From the NCBI GenBank assembly GCA_029465975.1, contig CM055743.1, forward strand, positions 19,841,220 through 19,905,219: a DNA stretch of 64,000 nt, read 5' to 3'. The stretch comes from Dallia pectoralis. Taxonomy: Eukaryota > Chordata > Actinopteri > Esociformes > Umbridae. Positions 23,482 to 37,200 of the stretch are shown here, piece by piece. The notes under the pieces are model-generated. The model had not been told where the DNA came from and made no database searches. It worked only from the letters and a program-made list of their open reading frames with translations. Positions within the stretch are counted from its first letter, which is position 1. The number at the start of each line of letters is the position of its first letter. Position numbers and translations under genes: made by a program.

Positions 23482-24550
23482 ACGTCAGCTGGCCAAATTG
23501 CCCAAATGAAGTGATTTAAGATCTTATTTGACCTTGAAATATGATCACACTTTTCTTGTATTTGTCTGGTTGAAAATGATTGATTAGATGTTTGTGATCT
23601 TTTTGGATATCCCATGTTTAAATCGATTTATCAGTCCTGAATGTAAAACACATTTCATGCAGTCTACAATATGGATTTCTGTGGTGGAGTTTGAATTGCA
23701 GGAATGTCACAATAATGTTTCAGCTTATCTAAGATAAAGGCACATAGGACATGGCTAAATGTTACATAGTGTAGCCTAGAGATTTGAATGAACTGAATAC
23801 ATGTGCTGTATTTCCTACATCATGTGGGTACTGTTGTGTGAATATCATGTGTCTGTGCTAGTTGAATACAGGGGACAGTAAAGGCTAATGCAGTGTGTGT
23901 ATTTACTGTACATGAAGTCTTTCTCTCCACAATAAGAACAGTGGCGTCTCAAATGGCACACTGTTCCCTAATTAGTGCACTAGTTCTGTGTAATAGGAAA
24001 TAGGTTGTCATTTTGGATGTTTATATCACTTGGTTCATTTACATGATGGATTTACTCATACACATGAGACATAAAGAGACATAAAGATCAGGTAAGTTTA
24101 GGATTTTTTATGAGCCTTGTCAACAACACTCATATTTTTTGTCAACAAACCTCAAAGATGTTATATCATGACCAGTCAATTGTGTTTAATGTTTTAATGC
24201 CAGCCTTAATGCAGATTATTAAAAACCCTGGCAAATGTAATGATATTTCTATTTAGGTATTAATCTATATTATTTGGGGTGCATGATTTTAAATCCACAT
24301 TGCATTGTTTTTTTTCTGGTGGTATCACATGATAATACAAATTCAAAATAACGAGATGTTTACATGGCTTGTCATAACGCCATAATATCTCAACTTTGGG
24401 AGATCCCTTTTATGAGAAGATCTATGAAGAATCTAGTTTATTCTCCCACAAAGTCAATGTAATATTATATTCTTTCTGTTTTATATTGTGGTTGAAGAAG
24501 CTGGCTTCGTGTGTGAAGAAAAAAAAGAATAAATTATTTGAAATGAATTA
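23482..24550 (+). other. ppp1r18: probable 3'UTR of ppp1r18
   Basis: Non-coding sequence from the stop codon to the AATAAA at 24528-24533. A degenerate dispersed repeat (CTCAAATGGCACACTGTTCC, then AGTGCACTAG) lies near 23947-24020. Confidence 0.55.
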
Positions 24551-24725
24551 AGTTTCTTATGTGAGTCGATTCGATTTCCTATGTTTAAATTGTATACCAT
24601 GTGAAAGTTATTTCAATGGTGTGAAAGTCATTTCAATGGTATGAAACCTTGTGGACTGAACAGTCAGTGTAAAAAAATACCTGTATTGTCAAAGATAGAC
24701 AGAGAGCCAGATCACAGATCGATAA

Positions 24726-24813
24726 TGGGCGGTGCTCTGTGAAATGGGCGGCGCTCTGTGAATGGGCGGTGCTCTGTGAATGGGCGGTGCTCTGTGAATG
24801 GGCGGTGCTCTGT
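24726..24813. promoter_or_regulatory. 18-bp tandem repeat carrying five GC boxes upstream of crat-like gene
   Basis: Five copies of AATGGGCGGTGCTCTGTG (one with GGGCGGCG) each contain GGGCGG, the Sp1/KLF core. The array lies about 420-500 bases before the crat-like start codon. Promoter function is an inference from position and motif. Confidence 0.45.
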
Positions 24814-25228
24814 GGTTTTAGGAAACCATGTAGGACTCGTGGTGATAGCTGCTTGTTTTCGTAATGCTACTGCAGTTACTCATAAGGATTTGCGTCAGAC
24901 TTAACATTACTCACCATTATCTAACCATAACTATGTGAAGACGTGACCACTGGTCGGTTCTGTTATTAACACAAATATCGTCACAAATTACAAACCTGAT
25001 AGAAAAGTTTCTGACTAAACGATGCAATCAGAAGCGCTTCATCGTTAGCTAGTTGACGTTAGCCTGTTAGCATGTTAGGTGGCTAATATTAGGTTTAATC
25101 CAGTTTAACTTTATAATATTAGGTTTAATCCAGATTAACTTTATAACCGCTTGTTGGGTTAAAAACACTTGTTACTATAAACACATATATCCGGTGGATA
25201 CGTGGCTCATGAGCTGAAGAAAGGAGAG

Positions 25229-28200
25229 ATGATTTTAAGGAAAATACCTCCCAGAACCTGTGGAGTTTTGCTGTCTCGGGTGAGTTAAAGTTGGCATGCT
25301 TTATGCAGTTGGTATAATAACAGGTTAATTATATGAGGGCGTAATGTATGAACACTTGTATCACACACTTGTATTCTAAAACGTTCTCTTCTACTTAAAC
25401 TATTTTTCTTTTTGTTCCGTGTGGTCAAGCCAGTTGGCACATTAAACCAACTACGCCCAGAGTTCGTGTATTCTGGATCGTTTTTAAACCGGTTGATTAT
25501 TAAAGGCTTATTGAGAAATCTCGACTATAATAACACGACCTGAATCTAACCCTCTAATAGCACGACCTGAATCTAACCCTCTAATAACACGACCTGAATC
25601 TAACCCTCTAATAACACGACCTGAATCTAACCCTCTAATAACACGACCTGAATCTAACCCTCTAATAACACGACCTGAATCTAACCCTCTAATAACACGA
25701 CCTGAATCTAACCCTCTAATAACACGACCTGAATCTAACCCTCTAATAACACGACCTGAATCTAACCCTCTAATAACACGACCTGAATCTAACCCTCTAA
25801 TAACACGACCTGAATCTAACCCTCTAATAACACGACCTGAATCTAACCCTCTAATAACACGACCTGAATCTAACCCTCTACTAACACGACCTGAATCTAA
25901 CCCTCTAATAACACGACCTGAATCTAACCCTCTAATAACACGACCTGAATCTAACCCTCTAATAACACGACCTGAATCTAACCCTCTAATAACACGACCT
26001 GAATCTAACCCTCTAATAACACGACCTGAATCTAACCCTCTAATAACACGACCTGAATCTAACCCTCTAATAACACGACCTGAATCTAACCCTCTAATAA
26101 CACGACGGTGGTACAGTACTAGCTACTCCAAGGTGGTACGGTACTAGCTACTCCAAGGTGGTACGGTACTAGCTACTCCAAGGTGGTACGGTACTAGCTT
26201 AGGGTGGCAAGAATAATACTGCTGATGACTAATGCTAATAGCACTTGGAAATTCCTACTCAATGCAAACGTGTAGACGGATCGGTGAGATCGTTTGAATG
26301 GGGAAAATCTGTCACCCAGATTCATTTTGTATGAAACACAATTCTAAAAACTACCTTAAAACAATAACTGCAGATGTATACTGGTAATTTCTGCACATTG
26401 TTATGTTAGTAGTACAGTACAAATTCAAAACATGAAAGGTTAAATATAAACTAAACAAATAGTGTTCAGAATCAAACATACTAGTTAAACTATTCTCCAC
26501 TGTGTTGAACACGGGTTGTCTGGACCCAGCCAGGAGCTGTGCTTCTCTACTAAACTTCACTGTGTTGAACACAGGTTGTCTGGACCCAGCCAGGAGCTGT
26601 GCTTCTCTACTAAACTTCACTGTGTTGAACACAGGTTGTGTCTGGACCCAGCCAGGAGCTGTGCTTCTTTACTTCTGTTCCTGTCCAGCCGGTTCCCCCT
26701 TTGACCCAGACTCTACATGGGTATCTACGAGCTCTGGAACCCTTGATTCCTCAAGAAGAGTTGGACCACACCCGCAAGAAGATCCTGAGTTTTGGTGAAG
26801 AGGGGGGTCTTGGTCCACAACTGCAAGAGGGTCTGGAGAGACGGGCTAAACACTCAAACAATTGGGTATGCACAATGTATAGCTGATTGGGTACGCACAC
26901 TGTATAGCTGATTGGGTACGCACACTGTATAGCTGATTGGGTACGCACAATGTATAGCCGATTGGGTACGCGCAATGTGTAGCCGATTGGGTACGCGCAA
27001 TGTGTAGCCGATTGGGTACGCGCAATGTGTAGCCGATTGGGTACGCGCAATGTGTAGCCGATTGGGTACGCGCAATGTGTAGCCGATTGGGTACGCGCAA
27101 TGTGTAGCCGATTGGGTACGCGCAATGTGTAGCCGATTGGGTACGCGCAATGTGTAGCCGATTGGGTACGCGCAATGTGTAGCCGATTGGGTACGCGCAA
27201 TGTGTAGCCGATTGGGTACGCGCAATGTGTAGCCGATTGGGTACGCGCAATGTGTAGCCGATTGGGTACGCGCAATGTGTAGCCGATTGGGTACGCGCAA
27301 TGTGTAGCCGATTGGGTACGCGCAATGTGTAGCCGATTGGGTACGCGCAATGTGTAGCCGATTGGGTACGCGCAATGTGTAGCCGATTGGGTACGCGCAA
27401 TGTGTAGCCGATTGGGTACGCGCAATGTGTAGCCGATTGGGTACGCGCAATGTGTAGCCGATTGGGTACGCGCAATGTGTAGCCGATTGGGTACGCGCAA
27501 TGTGTAGCCGATTGGGTACGCGCAATGTGTAGCCGATTGGGTACGCGCAATGTGTAGCCGATTGGGTACGCGCAATGTGTAGCCGATTGGGTACGCGCAA
27601 TGTGTAGCCGATTGGGTACGCGCAATGTGTAGCCGATTGGGTACGCGCAATGTGTAGCCGATTGGGTACGCGCAATGTGTAGCCGATTGGGTACGCGCAA
27701 TGTGTAGCCGATTGGGTACGCGCAATGTGTAGCCGATTGGGTACGCGCAATGTGTAGCCGATTGGGTACGCGCAATGTGTAGCCGATTGGGTACGCGCAA
27801 TGTGTAGCCGATTGGGTACGCGCAATGTGTAGCCGATTGGGTACGCGCAATGTGTAGCCGATTGGGTACGCGCAATGTGTAGCCGATTGGGTACGCGCAA
27901 TGTGTAGCCGATTGGGTACGCGCAATGTGTAGCCGATTGGGTACGCGCAATGTGTAGCCGATTGGGTACGCGCAATGTGTAGCCGATTGGGTACGCGCAA
28001 TGCAATGTGTAGCCGATTGGGTACGCGCAATGTGTAGCCGATTGGGTACGCGCAATGTGTAGCCGATTGGGTACGCGCAATGTGTAGCCGATTGGGTACG
28101 CGCAATGTGTAGCCGATTGGGTACGCGCAATGTGTAGCCGATTGGGTACGCGCAATGTGTAGCCGATTGGGTACGCGCAATGTGTAGCCGATTGGGTACG

Positions 28201-31200
28201 CGCAATGTGTAGCCGATTGGGTACGCGCAATGTGTAGCCGATTGGGTACGCGCAATGTGTAGCCGATTGGGTACGCGCAATGTGTAGCCGATTGGGTACG
28301 CGCAATGTAAAGGCTGTAAAGGCTGACCTGTAAAGGCTGACCTGTGTTTACAAATGTAGTTGCACACAAGGATATCATTGTTTGCAACAGTGATGAAGGA
28401 ATTTTGGTTGGTGTTGTGGTCAATTGGTATAGTGGGCAATTGTGTTTGCAGACCAACAAATGCAGCATAAACATTAACATAAACGGTCTGACGTATTGGG
28501 TGGTTTATCTAATATACTCAGAAACCTGTTTTAAAACCAGACAGTTAATTTACGATGACTTGCACTATAACCAGACTACCGGACAGGCTACCGGACAGGC
28601 TACCGGACAGGCTACCGGACAGGCTACCGGACAGCATATCTAGTGAAGGCTTTATTCAGTTTTGCTGCAGCTCATTTGATAGCCAGGTTTGCAGAGATAA
28701 CACTAGATACAGACAATAGATGGTCCTCATCTCCCAGGTAATCCTGCTCTCCAGTTTAAAGAAGATTTCTGCCGAGTTCAAATTGTTGTTGACAATCCAG
28801 GCTGTTTTAAACTGGCTACAAAGTCAACAACTTGCTCTTTATCGACATGTGCAATATAGCTGAAATTGGCTTGTCAGTTATTGTTAGAATTGGCTTCTTT
28901 AGACAATAATGACCCTTTCCTTGTCCTCTTGTCTGTCCTTTTTGTTAGATGTCTGACTGGTGGGTACATCGGGCATACCTGGAGAGCAGACAGCCACTGC
29001 CCGTTCATTCTAGCCCTGCCATCTCCCTGCCCAAACGAGACTTCTCAGACTGGAGAGGCCAACTTGTGTGAGTGACAGCCAGCAGCGTACAGGTCAAGCT
29101 GTACACACCTTTATAAGAAACAGAACCGTTCCCAGATTGTGGGACATTCCAGCAGCATACAAGTCAAGATGTACGCACCTTTATAAGAAACAGAACCGTT
29201 CCCAGATTGTGGGACATTCCAGCAGCATACAAGTCAAGATGTATGCATCTTTATAAGAAACAGAACCGTTCCCAGATTGTGGGACATTCCCGCAGCATAC
29301 AAGTCAAGCTGTACGCACCTTTATAAGGAACAGAACCGTTCCCAGATTGTTGGACATTCCAGCAGCATACAAGTCAAGCTGTACGCACCTTTATAAGGAA
29401 CAGAACCGTTCCCAGATTGTTGGACATTCCAGCAGCATACAAGTCAAGCTGTACGCACCTTTATAAGGAACAGAACCGTTCCCAGATTGTTGGACATTCC
29501 AGCAGCATACAAGTCAAGCTGTACGCACCTTTATAAGGAACAGATTGTTGGACATTCACCAGTGTAGTTGTGATACACATGCATTATGTCATCACTTACA
29601 GTTTGGTGACGTTTGCATCTGCTGTTTTTAATTTGCTTATAGCATTAGAACAATCAACATTGATAAAATGTTTCTTATTTATGTGTACCCAATTGATCTG
29701 TTGCACATTTGAGTGATAGTTCCACCTGAAGTTTCTCTATGTTGGCATGAACAGTTCTAGGGAATATCAACTCACTGCTCTGACTGGCTCTTTTGTCAAC
29801 CCAGGTTTGCATCCAAGCTGATTGCTGCTGCACTTGATTTCAAAAACCTACTAGACACGTAAGTATTTATTTTATTTTTATGCAATCGATGCACAGGAAC
29901 TTTAATATTAGCTGTATAATACTAGCTGTTTGTCAGTCGTGTTTGGCTAAAGGGTAAACCCAAGGATAAAAGTATAGTATATTATAATATATTACTTTAA
30001 TAGGTACTTGGGTGAACTTTACCAATACCAGAATCTGATGTTGCCAACACTCTTTCTATTTTAGGGCTTTGACCTTTCGTATATCTGGGTTGCCTGTGTG
30101 CTTGGGGTTCTATATCCAGTGGAAATGTATTATGGCATTCTGACAGTAACTGTATCTGTCGTGCGTGCGTGCGTGCGTGCGTGCGTGCGTGTGTGTGTGT
30201 GTTAGTGGTCGTCTACCATTGGAGTACATGCGAGGACAGCCACTGTGTATGGAGCTTTTCCCCCTCCTCTTCTCATCTTGCCGGATCCCCGGCCGTAAAC
30301 ACGACTCTATCGCCCACCACATCCGCGCCCGGCACATCACAGTTGTGAGGAACTACCAGGTGAGCTTGGCCTGAGAATGACACCCCGGGAATGACGCCCC
30401 GGGAATGACACCCCGGGGTTGCAAATATCAAAAAACCCATATTATAAAGGACACCTGGACACACCCATCACTTGAACATGTCACAACTCATTTCTCTACT
30501 CTTCTCTGCTTAGTTCTTCCAGCTGGAGGTGTACAACAGTGATGGCACCCGGATGACAGAGAGCCAGATTCATGCCCAGCTCCTGCGAATCAGGGCGGAG
30601 TCCTGGAAGACTGACAAGGAGCCAATGGGCATCCTGACCAGCGAGCACAGACACACCTGGGGTCAGGCCTACAACCGGCTGCTCAAAGGTACACTGCATT
30701 ATAGGGGTGGGCGATATGGGAAAAATATCATATCACGATTTTTTCAGGAAAAATCACGATTCACGATTTTATCACGATTCTTTTTCATGTTGATTTTTAA
30801 GACTATTTTGCAAATTACTGAGCTGCAATACAAGCAAATTATATCTCCATTTAAAAAATATAGCGATACAAGGTAACAAAACATAAAAGGGATAACATTT
30901 TTAAAGTAGCATATTTTAATCACGTGTATATTTAATGGAAGTGCAATTGTGCAAAGAAGCACCTTCATTCTCCTCCGCAGCTTCACCATCCATTCACTGT
31001 GTAACCTGCCATCCATCTACAGCATCAGATGATCTACTGTGTTATCATCCTGAATTAAATGAATTATGAATTATCAAGTAAAACATTTTACTAAAATAGT
31101 ATGTAGGCTATTTATTGTCTTATGTAACCATACAATACAAAATTAAAACCATGATTTTAAAATGCACAGGCTATGATATTTAAATTTCTAAAGATCGAAT

Positions 31201-34200
31201 AAATGAAAATCCATCAAACTGTATGTCCTATTTTGATGTAATAAATGCTAAAACATTTTAGATCACAAGCGAACGCGCAATCAAATGATTTGCGCATGAT
31301 TGGCCTTATATATTGCAACACAGACTCCTGAAATAAAAACATTAGGCTACAGTGTATAATTCGATCATTTACATTTGTAAAATGTATTAGCCTATAGTAA
31401 TTACAGTCCAGTAACTAAGGCACTGTAGGCAATGAAACACGTATTTTACAACACAGTTTGCTGTTACCTGGTAGATACATTAATCAATTTCGTTTTATAT
31501 TTTCGTTCTGTTTATTTAGTAAAACATATATTTCTTTATAAACGTAGGCCTACCTCTTTTTTCTAGTTCATTCAAATTCAACCAAGCCAATCAATCTATT
31601 ATCTATGTATATCTCGCAGCTTTTGTCTGCCTGAGCAGGACACGCATACTAACCGGTTGCACTGCGCACAGTGTTCATTAGTGATGTTATGAGTGCACAT
31701 GAGACCGCAGCAAATTAATCGGTTACATATATCCAGTTTCATATAGATCGGACCAAAACGCGTCAAGTTTCATGTAGACCAGACCAAAACGCGTCAAGTT
31801 TCATGTAGACCAGACCAAAACGCGTCAAGTTTCATGTAGACCAGACCAAAACGCATCCAGTTTTATATAGACCAGACGAAAACGGTGTCCAATATAGATC
31901 GGACCAAAACGAGATCAGACCAAAACGCATCCAGTTTCTGAAAACGGGACAAGGTAAAATGCACGTATTTAGGAAAAGTCATGGAAGAACGAGGCTGTAG
32001 CTTTTCAACATTATATATTTATTTTAATTACTAACTGCAACGCCTGCGGGCATGGGCTGTTGGCGCTTCTAGTGTTAACACGCTGACATATAGCGCGCCG
32101 CGCATTGCATGTTGATATGTAGCTGAAAAAACGCCATAGATCTGCATCTAATTGAACGTGCACTGGAGCGCGATTCTACGATATTTCCGAAAAAGTGAAT
32201 CGTGGAGACATTTTAATAGTCCACGATTAAATATCGTCATATCGCACACCCCTACTGCATTATATACTATAGGAATATAACAGTGTTGTCAGTTGTACAA
32301 CTTAATGCCTTCTGAAATGTGTCCTCTGCATTTTACCCAATCCTGAGGTGCAGGGGGCGGCCCTAATCAGTTACCTGAGGTGCAGGGGGCGGCCCTAATC
32401 AGTTACCTGAGGTGCAGGGGGCGGCCCTAATCAGTTACCTGAGGTGCAGGGGGCGGCCCTAATCAGTTACCTGAGGTGCAGGGGGCGGCCCTAATCAGTT
32501 ACCTGATTTTCTCTCTTCCGCAGATAAACTAAACAAAGACTCTGTGCGAGCGATAGAGAAGGGACTATTCACTCTATGTTTGGACTCTCCTGTCATGAGG
32601 GTTTCAGATGATAAGTATGTTTAATGTTTGTTTCCTCTCCATTTCCTCTTTCCCACTTGGGGAACACAGACGTAATCTCTTATGTTTGCCCACTTGATTG
32701 CTGCTCTCATTAGTAGTATGTGATAATTCGGCCATGTACTTCTGCTTTACTTTAGTAGCTACTCCTGCTTTACTTTAATAGCTACTCCTGCTTTACTTTA
32801 ATAGCTACTCCTGCTTTACTTTAATGGCTACTCCTGCTTTACTTTAATGGCTACTCCTGCTTTACTTTAATGGCTACTCCTGCTTTACTTTAATGGCTAC
32901 TCCTGCTTTACTTTAATGGCTACTCCTGCTTTACTTTAATGGCTACTCCTGCTTTACTTTAATGGCTACTCCTGCTTTACTTTCATGGCTACTCCTGCTT
33001 TACTTTAATGGCTACTCCTGCTTTACTTTAATAGCTACTCCTGCTTTACTTTAATGGCTACTCCTGCTTTACTTTAATGGCTACTCCTGCTTTACTTTAA
33101 TGGCTATTCCTGCTTTACTTTAATAGCTACTCCTGCTTTACTTTAATAGCTACTCCTGCTTTACTTTAATAGCTACTCCTGCTTTACTTTAATAGCTACT
33201 CCTGCTTTACTTTAATGGCTACTCCTGCTTTACTTTAATAGCTACTCCTGCTTTACTTTAATAGCTACTCCTGCTTTACTTTAATAGCTACTCCTGCTTT
33301 ACTTTAATGGCTACTCCTGCTTTACTTTATTAGGTACTCCAGTCGCATGGCAGCTCAGATTCTGCATGGAGGCGGAACATATTCCAACAGCGGCAATCGT
33401 TGGTTTGACAAAACACTCCAGGTGGGAAGTTGGACAACAAACCATGTAATGTATCGCTTTTGCGGAAGAATAGTGGGGTGAATCCATACAGCACTGGAAT
33501 AAAATCAGTTAATCAAAAGTAAATGACCGAAAAAAATTCCTACACTGCCTGGTCCATCATAGGGTTAACTTTATTGGCTGACTGGTTTGGTGACTAGTGG
33601 GATAAGAACGACCGACAAGAAGTTTCAGGGGAGGTCTCGATCTTCAACTCATTGGACATCACAATATTGGGTGTAGTAGAAAAAGATTGGAGACATGGAG
33701 CTACAGGTGTTGGTTAACTAATTATGTTCCTCCCTGTGCAGTTTGTGGTTGGAGAGGATGGCTCCTGGGGGATTCTGTATGAACAAGCGACTGCTGAAGG
33801 TCCACCAATTGCAACCCTTCTAGATCATATTCTACAATACTGGTGTGTTATCTAGATCATATTCTACAATAGTGGTGTGTTATCGAGATCATATTCTACA
33901 ATAGTGGTGTGTTATCTAGATCATATTCTACAATACTGGTGCGTTATCTAGATCATATTCTACAATACTGGTGTGTTATCTAGATCATATTCTACAATAG
34001 TGGTGTGTTATCTAGATCATATTCTACAATAGTGGTGTGTTATCGAGATCATATTCTACAATATTGTATGTATATAAAAAATACTAGAGAATTCATATAT
34101 AATCATAACCTTATGATGGATAATAAAAAAACCTTTACAATGTTTTTTAAATGATTGAAATCGGATAATTATTAAGAAAGTTATGGAATTTTTAAAGTCG

Positions 34201-37200
34201 GAAATTAGGGGTCATTTTTGTACCTACTTAAAACAATAACGCAATGAAAAACTGTGACCTCGTCCGCTTGACCAAGCACTTCAAAATATCATATCTTCCT
34301 CATTTGTTGGTCTATTTGCATAATTCAAACACCACAGTGTAGGTAATAAAAAGCCCAACATGAAAAGTATATATATAAAAAAATATTGCCGATTCTGCTC
34401 TTGACAACTTCACTTGCGGGTCATAAAAAAAAACATGCGAATGTTACAATCAATCCCAAACTTCACCTAATTCAAGTAAAATGTATATTCTATCTAAATA
34501 TTGGTGTGTTATCTAGATCATATTCTACAATACTGATGCGTTATCTAGATCATATTCTACAATACTGATGCGTTATCTAGATCATATTCTACAATACTGA
34601 TGCGTTATCTAGATCATATTCTACAATACTGATGCGTTATCTAGATCATATTCTACAATACTGATGCGTTATCTAGATCATATTCTACAATACTGATGCG
34701 TTATCTAGATCATATTATACAATACTGATGCGTTATCTAGATCATATTATACAATACTGATGCGTTATCTAGATCATATTATACAATACTGGTGCGTTCT
34801 CTAGATCATATTCTACAATACTGGTGCGTTCTCTAGATCATATTATACAATACTGGTGCGTTATCTAGATCATATTCTACAATACTGGTGCGTTATCTAG
34901 ATCATATTCTACAATACTGATGCGTTATCTAGATCATATTCTACAATACTGATGCGTTACCTAGATCATATTCTACAATACTGGTGCGTTATCTAGATCA
35001 TATTATACAATACTGGTGCGTTATCTAGATCATATTATACAATACTGGTGCGTTATCTAGATCATATTATACAATACTGGTGCGTTATCTAGATCATATT
35101 CTACAATACTGATGCGTTATCTAGATCATATTCTACAATACTGGTGCGTTATCTAGATCATATTATACAATACTGGTGCGTTATCTAGATCATATTATAC
35201 AATACTGGTGCGTTATCTAGATCATATTATACAATACTGGTGCGTTATCTAGATCATATTATACAATACTGGTGCGTTATCTAGATCATATTATACAATA
35301 CTGGTGCGTTATCTAGATCATATTATACAATACTGGTGCGTTATCTAGATCATATTATACAATACTGGTGCGTTCCTCCAGTATTGTAGAATCCCATTTC
35401 CTGTTTCTTTCGATTGCTGTTTGTGGTTAAATAGTATGTAATTTGTTGAGAAGCAGATAAAAGTAACCAAATGCATATTAACCATTTCCACCCAATCGAC
35501 TCTACAGTAAGAAACCAGACCCGAAGAAAACCCCTCTGGTCCCTCTTAGGATGCCCAAGAAGCTTTACTTCAACATTGACCGTGAGATAAAGAGAGACAT
35601 TGAGCACGCCAAGCAGAACCTAGATATGTGAGTGTTCATACTGGCTTTACTTCATGTAGAACCTATACATGTGAGTGTTCATACTGGCTTTACTTCATGT
35701 AGAACCTAGACATGTGATTGTTCATACTGGCTTTACTTCATGTAGAACCTAGTCATGTGAGTGTTCATACTGGCTTTACTTCATACAGAACCTAGTCATG
35801 TGAGTGTTCATACTGGCTTTACTTCATACAGAACCTAGTCATGTGAGTGTTCATACTGGCTTTACTTCATACAGAACTTAGACATGTGAGTGTTCATACT
35901 GGCTTTACTTCATACAGAACCTAGTCATGTGAGTGTTCATACTGGCTTTACTTCATACAGAACCTAGTCATGTGAGTGTTCATACTGGCTTTACTTCATA
36001 CAGAACCTAGACATGTGAGTGTTCATACTGGCTTTACTTCATACAGAACCTAGTCATGTGAGTGTTCATACTGGCTTTACTTCATACAGAACCTAGTCAT
36101 GTGAGTGTTCATACTGGCTTTACTTCATACAGAACCTAGTCATGTGAGTGTTCATACTGGCTTTACTTCATACAGAACCTAGTCATGTGAGTGTTCATAC
36201 TGGCTTTACTTCATACAGAACCTAGTCATGTGAGTGTTCATACTGGCTTTACTTCATACAGAACCTAGTCATGTGAGTGTTCATACTGGCTTTACTTCAT
36301 ACAGAACCTAGTCATGTGAGTGTTCATACTGGCTTTACTTCATACAGAACCTAGTCATGTGAGTGTTCATACTGGCTTTACTTCATACAGAACCTAGTCA
36401 TGTGAGTGTTCATACTGGCTTTACTTCATACAGAACCTAGTCATGTGAGTGTTCATACTGGCTTTACTTCATACAGAACCTAGTCATGTGAGTGTTCATA
36501 CTGGCTTTACTTCATGTAGAACCTAGACATGTGATTGTTCATACTGGCTTTACTTCATACAGAACCTAGACATGTGAGTGTTCATACTGGCTTTACTTCA
36601 TACAGAACCTAGTCATGTGAGTGTTCATACTGGCTTTACTTCATACAGAACCTAGTCATGTGAGTGTTCATACTGGCTTTACTTCATACAGAACCTAGTC
36701 ATGTGAGTGTTCATACTGGCTTTACTTCATACAGAACCTAGTCATGTGAGTGTTCATACTGGCTTTACTTCATACAGAACCTAGTCATGTGAGTGTTCAT
36801 ACTGGCTTTACTTCATACAGAACCTAGTCATGTGAGTGTTCATACTGGCTTTACTTCATACAGAACCTAGTCATGTGAGTGTTCATACTGGCTTTACTTC
36901 ATACAGAACCTAGTCATGTGAGTGTTCATACTGGCTTTACTTCATACAGAACCTAGTCATGTGAGTGTTCATACTGGCTTTACTTCATACAGAACCTAGT
37001 CATGTGAGTGTTCATACTGGCTTTACTTCATACAGAACCTAGTCATGTGAGTGTTCATACTGGCTTTACTTCATACAGAACCTAGTCATGTGAGTGTTCA
37101 TACTGGCTTTACTTCATACAGAACCTAGTCATGTGAGTGTTCATACTGGCTTTACTTCATACAGAACCTAGTCATGTGAGTGTTCATAGTGTTTACCACA

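Noticed and set aside
26632..26688. Earlier acceptor for crat-like exon 2 at ACACAG|GTTGTG
   Set aside because: It keeps the frame but has a poor pyrimidine tract and lies in a repeat. The acceptor at 26687-26688 has a strong tract and yields the conserved PVPPL start.
26751..28439. Open frames of 480-560 codons on the minus strand
   Set aside because: They are read from the 25-bp array, whose unit has no stop in any minus frame. The same peptide appears in all three frames and there is no family match.
30160..30205. GTGC/GTGT microsatellite before crat-like exon 5 as a separate element
   Set aside because: A short simple repeat that merges into the acceptor; common and unremarkable.
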